Source of the DNA: Ovis canadensis
Lineage: Eukaryota > Chordata > Mammalia > Artiodactyla > Bovidae
Direction of reading: 5' to 3'
Assembly (NCBI RefSeq): GCF_042477335.2
Contig: NC_091247.1
Span: 223,720,001 to 223,784,000 of the forward strand
DNA: 64,000 nt
Made by a program: the position numbers and the translations under genes
Shown here: positions 38,201 through 47,200 of the stretch, piece after piece
Position numbering within the stretch: the stretch's first letter is position 1
How the letters are laid out: every line of letters starts with the position of its first letter
The notes under the pieces: model-generated
Database searches by the model: none
What the model was told of the DNA's origin: nothing
The model's input: only the letters and a program-made list of their open reading frames with translations

Positions 38201-41200
38201 GAGGATTTCTTCCCACTTACTTAGGGATTTTTTTCAATGACTTGTTTTTAGCACAGCTACAAGTTTTAGTATGCACCATCTGTGCTATCAGTTGTTTTTT
38301 TTAAATGTGAAGTCTGCACTAAGCAATTCTAGTCAGTTTTTTTTGTGTGTGTGTGTGTGGTTGCACCTCACAGCTTGTGGGATCTCAGTTCCTCAACCAG
38401 GGATTGAACCTATTTCCTCTGCAGTGAAAGCACAGAGTTTTAACCACTGGACCACCAGAAATTCCCTATCACTTAGTTTTAAATGCTTTTTTATTTCCAT
38501 TTGATTTCTTCTTTAACCCACAGATCATTCAATAATGTGTTTAATTCCCAAACATATATATTCACATTTTGAATCTATTACCCCTTAGCATCTATCACCT
38601 CTGTTCCTTGGATATTTAACAAGTGAACTAGAAATTTATTCTTAACTTAATCCCCCTGCTCCAAAAAATTTATAAAATTTTGTACAATAACAAATACCAA
38701 GCAAAAGTAAATCAGAACAAACATAAAATAACTACCACTTTATCCTGAATATGAAAATGAGGACAATGATAAAATCAGGGAGGAAAAAACCCAGAATCTG
38801 AAGTTAGGCTCTTTGTACACAAGTATCTGATTAAAAGACACACCAGAGGCATTATAAGGGGCCATCCACACAGCCTCAAGAGTTTCAAACAGAAAGACCA
38901 GAGCACAAATACAAACACTGCTTTAGCAAAGTATCATACATCTGATTTAAAATAATAAGGCCTTGAATCACTTTGAGTGGTGGCTAGGAAAATAGAGAAG
39001 GAATGCCTGCCAGGAGAACTATAAAAGAATCAATAGTATCTGCTCATTTATTGGATGTGGATCGCAAGAGAGATGGGAGAGGCAGAGAAATGAAGATACC
39101 ATTGACAGAAATAGGTAAATGAAAAGAGGAAAATAATTTACAGGAAATAGAAAAATAGAAAATGAAAATGATATAGTTTTAAGAAATTACTAGTTCAATC
39201 TTGGGCACAGTGAATTTCAGATGATGAAAAATTAAGTACGCTCTCACTTGAGTTCAAGCAGTATTATATATCCTGTGTACAAAATTCTACTACAGTAAAT
39301 CCACTACATACGAATGAGTTCTGTTCCAAGAGTGAGTTCTTAAGTCCAATTTGTTCATAAGTTCAACAAAGTTAGCCTAGGCACCCAAATAACACAATCG
39401 GCTCTATAGTACTGTACTATAATAGGTTTATAATACTGGTCACACAAATATACAGAAAAACAAAAAATAAAGAAAACACTTTTAATCTTGTAGTACAGGG
39501 CCTTGAAAAGTACAGCAGTACAGCTGGACTGCTGGCATACAGGGTCTGGCACCGAGAGAACAGGCAGGAAGGGTTACTGACTAGGGGAGGGCGGGGGGGA
39601 GATGCAGAGCTGAAGGATCGTCAGCAACAGGAGATGGAGGGCAAGCTGCAACTTCACTCACACCTGACAGTGATGGGATGCATATCTGCATCTCAAAGCT
39701 CACAAGTTGAAGATTCATATGAAGGGGAGTTACCATATATCCCAGTCACTGACGGGGGAGCCTGGTGGGCTGCCGTCTATGGAGTCGCACAGTCGGACAC
39801 GACTGGAGCGACTTGGCGGCGGCAGCAGCACTGTACTGCGTCTAGTTGTTAATGGGTTTATCTTCCTTATTAAGACTATGGACAGGAACTTTTAAGTAAT
39901 TAATTAATGACTAAACAGAAAACAAAATCTTCAGGCAGTTGGCAATACCATACTGCAGACAGGAGACAAATCACAGCCAGAGATAAAAATGGCAAGCAGA
40001 GTCATACAGATCACTTTTTGCCTAAGTTCTTGGGCATTTCTGGTTCTCTTTATTGTGAATGATCCCATTGTCAGCATCTGGCTTCCTTAATAATGTATCA
40101 ATATCTACGTTTCAGGTTATATGTCCAAAACTGATAGTTTATTCATTTTCTGGGCTATGTCTCTCCTGTAAAAGGTCAATAAATATCCAGTCTACCTTTT
40201 AACTTGGCTGACAACAAACACACATGGAGTTGAAATGAGGTACTTAACACCACAAAGTCAGAAGGAAACAGTGGCGTAAGCTTGGTCAAGGCTTGGTTTC
40301 CTAAGCACGTACAATCTTCTGGAAACACCAAGACAGGGACAGACATAAACACAGAAGCAGAGTATCATGGCCTTTCAGCACGAACAGTGATGCCTGGGTT
40401 GGCCGACCGACCAAATTCAACCATTTCCAAAGTGTTGATTCTCTCCCAAAGGACAAAGAACAATCCCCCGCCCCGCCAAACGCAATGCTAGTTCTGAAGC
40501 AAATTTCCAGAGGACTCCAGAAATGGTGGTTGAGTCAGAGGAGCATCCTGAAACCAGTGTACAGCATTTTCTAATACGGTACACGGCATTACTGGACAGA
40601 CGGATTATTTTAAAAAGAAAAACAACTAAAATACACTGTCAGTGGTAGATCTCGATCTAATGAAATTCCAAAGATGAAAGCCACTTTGGCTTTCATATTA
40701 AAAAATGTTCTTCACCTAACCAGAGTTAATATAAGTCTTTCCCGTGATACAACAATCAAGCTAACCCTCATACTGGTACACAAATATACACGGTAAACAG
40801 AAGGCTTAAACATACCTGAGTGTCAGAAGGAGCATGGGCTTTGGAATAAAATAAACTGAGGTTCAAGTGCCAGCTAGAGTACACACATAAATTACTTCAA
40901 ATCTCCTTGCCTCGATTTCCTCATTTATAATCTGGGGACCAGTAAAAACTGTGGGGGCTGCTGTAAGAGGTTAAGCATTAATTTATGGAAAGACCCAATA
41001 TCATACTAGGCACACAGCTGGCACTCAAGAAATGCTGCTCTCTATATGTACTTTTTATAGCATTTTTTAGCAGTAGGGCTCAATATTAATCAGGGCCCTA
41101 AAATCAGCAATGGTTACTTACATTCCTTCCAAAAGAGCAATTGTTATTCAGTAAATTCATTTTAAAAATACTGCTCTTTCAGAAGGACCTTTAAGAAGGC

Positions 41201-44200
41201 AGGAGGGTCAACAGTGTGAAAGACTACAAAGGTGAGTTAAATAAAAACGAAAAACAGTCAGGAGACTAAGCCATTTGGAAGTCAGTGTTGGCCTGTGGGA
41301 GAGCAGGTCCAGTGATCAGAATAGGATGAGGAGGGAAGGCAGTGAGAACAGACTAGTCATTAAATAAACTTAGCATCAAAGGAAGGAGAATAAGTAGCAC
41401 CTAAGAGGGCAGTTTCTAAACCAGCTCAGAGTGGTTACATTACAGGACAGAGCTGAAGGGAAAAACACTGGGAAAAGGTTAAAGTTACAGGAAAGAAGGA
41501 AAAATGAATGGAGCAAAGTCCCGAAAGATAACTGTGGGTAATGTAAGAGGGGAGGATCAAGATCAAAGGTAGCAGAGTCCAGCCACATCCGTCTTTCCTG
41601 AGATCAGCACAATGGAGGAAATTCTGAGGACAACTTTAGCTGATTCTGTAATTAGAAAAAATGGGAACGTTAGAAAGCTCATCCCAAGTAGCCGCTATTT
41701 TATCTAGAGCAAAAGGTGAGATCATCTGTCACAAGTGAATGGACAGAGCTGACCACATAAGATGAGAGAAAATTTCAATTCCAGTGAATTTCTAAAATCG
41801 GACAAATGCTGCATTTTCAAGAATACATCTGATAAAGAAACAAATGATTATGGGTTTACCATACTATCACAGGTATTGAGATAGGTACTCCACAAGGGTT
41901 ACCACACTGACTTCTCGGGAGGACCCAGGAGGCAAAGTTTCCATTTTATAGCTCAGAAAACTCAAGTTCAAAAAGAAAACATGAATGGCCCGAGATGACA
42001 CGGATAGTTGTGTCTTACTCCAAATCGTAACCAAATAATCCCACAGTTCCTTCATAATGCAGTGGCGTGAGGTCACATTAACATTTATACTAAATATTTA
42101 CCACAGTGAAAAGTCAGAAACAATGCAAAATATTCATAAATTATGGAATACTCACCCACTCCACTACTCTTGCCTGGAAAAACCCATGGACGGAGGAGCC
42201 TGGTGGGCTGCCGTCTATGGGATCGCACAGAGTCAGACACAACTGAGCAACTTCACTTTTACTTTTCACTTTCATGCACTAGAGAAGGAAATGGCAACCC
42301 ACTCCAGTATTCTTGCCTGGAGAATCCCAGGGACAGGGGAGCCTGGTGGGCTGCCGTCTATGGGGTCGCACAGAGTCGGACATAACTGAGCGACTTCACT
42401 TTCACTTTTCACTTTCATGCACTGGAGAAGGAAATGGCAACCCACTCTAGTGTTCTTGCCTGGAGAATCCCAGAGATCGGGGAGCCTGGTGGGCTGCTGT
42501 CTATGGGGTCTCACAGAATCGGACACAACTGAAGCGACTTAGCAGCAGCAGCAGCATGGAATACTCATATGACAAGAATATTTTATTAAAAAGCCTATGA
42601 TTTCTGAAGTCTTTTTAATAACATGATATAGTAGATATCTCATGTTTTGGACCACACAGCAACATTCTCTTTTCTTGTGGGTGGGCTGATTTTCCTTACC
42701 TCTTTCCACTGTGCACAATCTTGGTAATATGTCAGCCTTGGGGGCTTATCACCTTCACAGAGGCAACCCACTACCTCTTCCTAGGTACCACCAAGGTCTT
42801 ATCTTGGTGGTAGATAAGATACCTTGGGCGACTGAACTGTACAACCTTCCCCAATCCTACAATTTAGTTCAGTTCAGTCACTCAGTCGTGTCTGACTCTT
42901 TGCGACCCCACGAACTGCAGCACGCCAGGCTTCCCTGTCTATAACCAACTCACAGAGCTTGCTCAAACTCATGTCCATTGAGTCGGTGATGCCATCCAGC
43001 CATCTCATCCTCTGTCGCCCCCTTCTCCTCCTGCCTTCAATCTTTCCCAGCATCAGGGTTGTCTCTAATGAGTCATTTCTTTGCATCAGGTGGCCAAAGT
43101 ATTGGCACTTCAGCTTCAGTATTAGTCCTTTCAATGAATATTTAGGACTGATTTCCTTTAGGATGGACTGGTTGGATCTCCTTGCAGTCCAAGGGACTCT
43201 CAAGAGTCTTCTCCAACACCACAGTTCAAAAGCATTGATTCTTCGGCCCTCAGCCTTCTTTAAGGTTCAACTCTCACATCCATATGCGACTACTGGAAAA
43301 ACCATAGCTTTGACTATACACCACCACTACACACCTAAGAAGAGCTTCCTGAGGACAGGGACTTTTCCACTGACCTTTATATCCAGAGGCCTTGGACAGA
43401 AAATCAACAAGTTCTGCTTGGTTTCTATTTCTAAAAGGCAGGTAGTGAGCCTACAAGGTAAAAAGTCCACTTAATGTTAAGTATGTAAGAGTCAGATGTG
43501 CCTGTGTGCCTGTTGCTTCAGTCATGTCCGACTCTTTGCAACCGTATGGACTGTAGCCCATCAGGCTCCTCTGTCCACTGGATTCTCCAGGCAAGAATAC
43601 TGGAGTGGGTTGCCATGCCGTCCTCCAGGAGATCTTCCCAACCCAGGGATTGAACCTGCTTCTCTTACGCCTCCTGCACTGGCAGGCAGGTTCTTCACCA
43701 CTAGCGCTACCTCGCAAGCCCAAGAGTCAGATAGTTGTGCTTAATTTTCTCTTTTGATACCAACTGGTGAAAAGTGCTCTGAATAAGCTTTCTTACACAG
43801 TTCTAAGGATGGCTATGTCTGAGCTTTGAGCCACAGAACAATAACAGGTAAAAGGCAAGGAGAAAGGAAAACTTTCATATTTCTATAAGACTTGAATTGT
43901 TTAACCATCAGCATTTATTCAATGAAATGCAATTCTTTTAAAACAAATTATGCAATTAATTTTTTAATATAAACAAAAGGGAAAAGAAATCTCTTGAAAG
44001 CTACCAATTAATTATTATCATTACGATCCCAATGTCTGTTTCAACATCTAAACCCCCTAGACAATTGCAACCAATCTCACTTTTCAAATTCTAGACTAAT
44101 AAAATCTCTTTTTAATTACAAATGTGCATTTCTTCAAATAAAGTCTACCTTTGGAAGCTAATATGAGAACCAAAAATATGCAATTATAAATCCAGTTATA

Positions 44201-47200
44201 CTCAAAATTTTGAGAATTATTTAATTGTATCAGGCAACAGTCATCAACTAGCCATAAAGCATTCTCCTGAAACAGCACAATTCTGGTTCTCAAATACTTG
44301 AGATTATCTGCAATTATACCAAAGCTTCCATAAAGCACTCCAAATCACTAATCTGTTTAACTTTCAAAGTGTTATGTGTATGCGCATAACACCACACTTG
44401 AGGTGAGAAAGTGTAGAACCTGGGAAAAAGTGACTAAGCAAACATGAAACATGTCCTCTCAAAAAGGTTGTAAATCAACATCTCAAACAATGACTTAACA
44501 ATCTTTTGGGGAGAAAAAACAAGTAATTACATCAGTTTATATCAAAGACAAAAAGCTGGTGAGGGAAACTGCCAGCATTTGTGATACAGGCTGCCTTGCT
44601 CAAGTCAGGCACTCAGGCACTCAAGTGCTCCTAACCCCTATGCTCTCCTGGATCATCTCAAAACTTTGTATGGCCAAGGCATTTAACTAAACATGAGTCA
44701 ATTAAACCACAGTACTACACATTAAAAGTAATGCTATTTTTCTCATCAAACATAGTGACATTTTGTGGTGAAACGGTTTCCCTTTGGTAGCAATTAGAAG
44801 AAAGCAGGTCCACGTTGTGAAGTTTATCCATAAAGCAGAAATTTGCAAAGAGTTAAGAGAACCACTCTCAGCCTGATATTCAATAAAGCAACGAAACACA
44901 ATGTAATTTCTCATTCTAACAGGTTCCAGGAAGCAAGAGGAAAAGAAATTATTCTTACAAAAGTATATCTAGTAGATAATCTAACATAGCCTACGGGAGA
45001 AAGAAAAACCACTGAAAATTCCAGGTGCTTAATTTCAAGCAGAAGTGTTAACACAAGAAAAATGGGAAATGAGACAGAAAAAAATAGAAATGCTTTTGCA
45101 GGTTAAAATGAGATATATCATCTCTACCCCCAATTACTGCCTACAGCAGAACTCAGAATACTAGGTGCAAGAGTCAAGTCTATTCAATGACTGGTTTTGT
45201 AAACTAAGATTTCATCAGAATAGCCCTCCATCCATTTACTTATTGTCAATGACTGGTTTCACATTATCTTGGCAGGGTTGAGTAGCTTTGCCAGAGACCA
45301 TATGCCTAAATTATTTACCGGTTGCCTCCTTAAAGAAAAAGTTTGCTAACCCTTTTATTTCTCTCATAAAGCTTAACACTACCTAAAATTTGTTTTTTGA
45401 TTTAGTCAATTATTGTCTTGACTTCCCCACTAGAAAGCAAACTTTGTAAAGAAAAAGACTTTTGTTCTCCACTATATTTCTAGCACCTAAATCAGTGCAT
45501 GGCACATAAAAAGCACTCAATAAAGATGTTGAATGAATGGCTATTTATTAAGAAAAAGAAAGAAGAAACATTTCCCATCTTCCCATTCTCATTCTCTCTT
45601 AAATGCACTGCAACTATTCACCCTACAAATCCACCAAAACAAGTCTTCTCAGTTAACCACTGGATTTATCATGTTGATAAACACATTGATAAATCCAACG
45701 GTTAATCCTCAGTCCTCATCTTACTTGACTCATCGACAGCATCTGACCCAGTTGGTCTATACCCTCCTGCGTGCAACTCTCAGAACACCATATTCTCTTA
45801 TTAATAGTTCACCTCCTGCCCAATGGAGACATTCCTTAGTCTCCTCTGCTAGTCCTCTCACTTCCCCAGCCTCTTCATGTTGGCATGCTTCCAGGCTAAG
45901 CCTTTTGAGACTTTTCTCCTCCATTCACAAAACTCATTTCTTTGATGAACTCATCTAGTCTCATGACTACTCTTCGGCATTTCAAACTTAACTATCAAAA
46001 ACCAAACCCAGGGATTTCCCTGGTGGTCCAGCAGTTAAGACTCTGAGCTTCCAATGCAGGGCGTACAGGCTCAATTCCTGGTCTGGGAACTAAGGTCCCA
46101 CATGCTGAGTGGCATGGCCAAGAAGTAAAAATAAATAAAAATAAAACCCAAAACCATTCTCATCTTTCCCCCAAAAGCTGCTCCTTTATAGTCTTCACCA
46201 TCTCAGTAAATGGAAATATAATCCTTCCAGTCGCTCAAGGCCAAAACACTTGGGAGTCAACCAGCTCTTATTCTATTACATCCCAATCCAATCTACCATC
46301 AAAACCCTGGTAGCTCTATCTCAGAAATATATTCCAGGTGAATGAGCTTTTCTCACCATCTCCACTGCTACCATCCTGGCGGGCTGATGGTTTCCATGCT
46401 TTTACCCTTGTTCCCTTACAGTCTACTGTCAACGGAGCAGCCACAGTGATCATGTTTAAAATGTAAGTCAGCAAGTTGCTGCATGCTCAAAATAACTTGC
46501 TCTAACAGCTAGCCAGCTCCCTTCACACTCAGCGTTAAAATTCTCACACAATTTGGTCTCCTGAAACCTGTTTGCCCGCCTTTGTTTCTCTACTCCAAAG
46601 GTCTCCAGGCCTATCCTAGGGTATATCAAGCAAGCTTCCATTTCAGTGCCTTTACCCTGGCTGAAAGGCTCTTCTGGTCTGAGTGAACTAGGACTCCTAA
46701 ATCAGGCACTTCCCATCAACTACTGCGCCATCTAATTCACGTAACAACTCTGTGAGGTAGGTGTCAATGCCTCCATTTAAAGATTAGGAAAGTAAAGTTT
46801 TTAGGCCACTTATCTAACAAGGATGGAGTTGGGGCTCAGCCTCCATTAGTCTGCACAGAACATGAGCTCTGATGCTTTTGAACTGTGGTGTTGGAGACGG
46901 CGCTTGAGAGTCCCTTGGACTGCAAGGCGATCCAACCAGTCCATTCTAAAGGAGATCAGTCCTGGGTGTTCATTGGAGGGACTGATGCTGAAGCTGAAAC
47001 TCCAATACTTTGGCCACCTCATGTGAAGAGTTGACTCATTGGAAAAGACTCTGGTGCTGGGAGAGATTGCGGGCAGGAGGAGAAGGGGACGACAGAGGAT
47101 GAGATGGCTAAATGGCATCACCAACTTGATGGACGTGAGTCTGAGTAAACTCTGGGAGTTGGTGATGGACAGGAGGCCTGGTGTGCTGCGATTCATGGGG

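Larger units (their letters stand above)
36225..38600 (-). repeat. L1 LINE, long antisense fragment(s)
   Basis: Reversed L1 ORF2/3' UTR: 'tgctgggtcatatggtaatt', 'gtgggtgtgaaatagtatc' and 'gattactgtagctctgtac' are antisense L1 phrases. Interrupted by CHR SINEs at 37185-37405 and 38336-38466. 36225-36420 may be a separate piece of ORF2. Confidence 0.85.
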
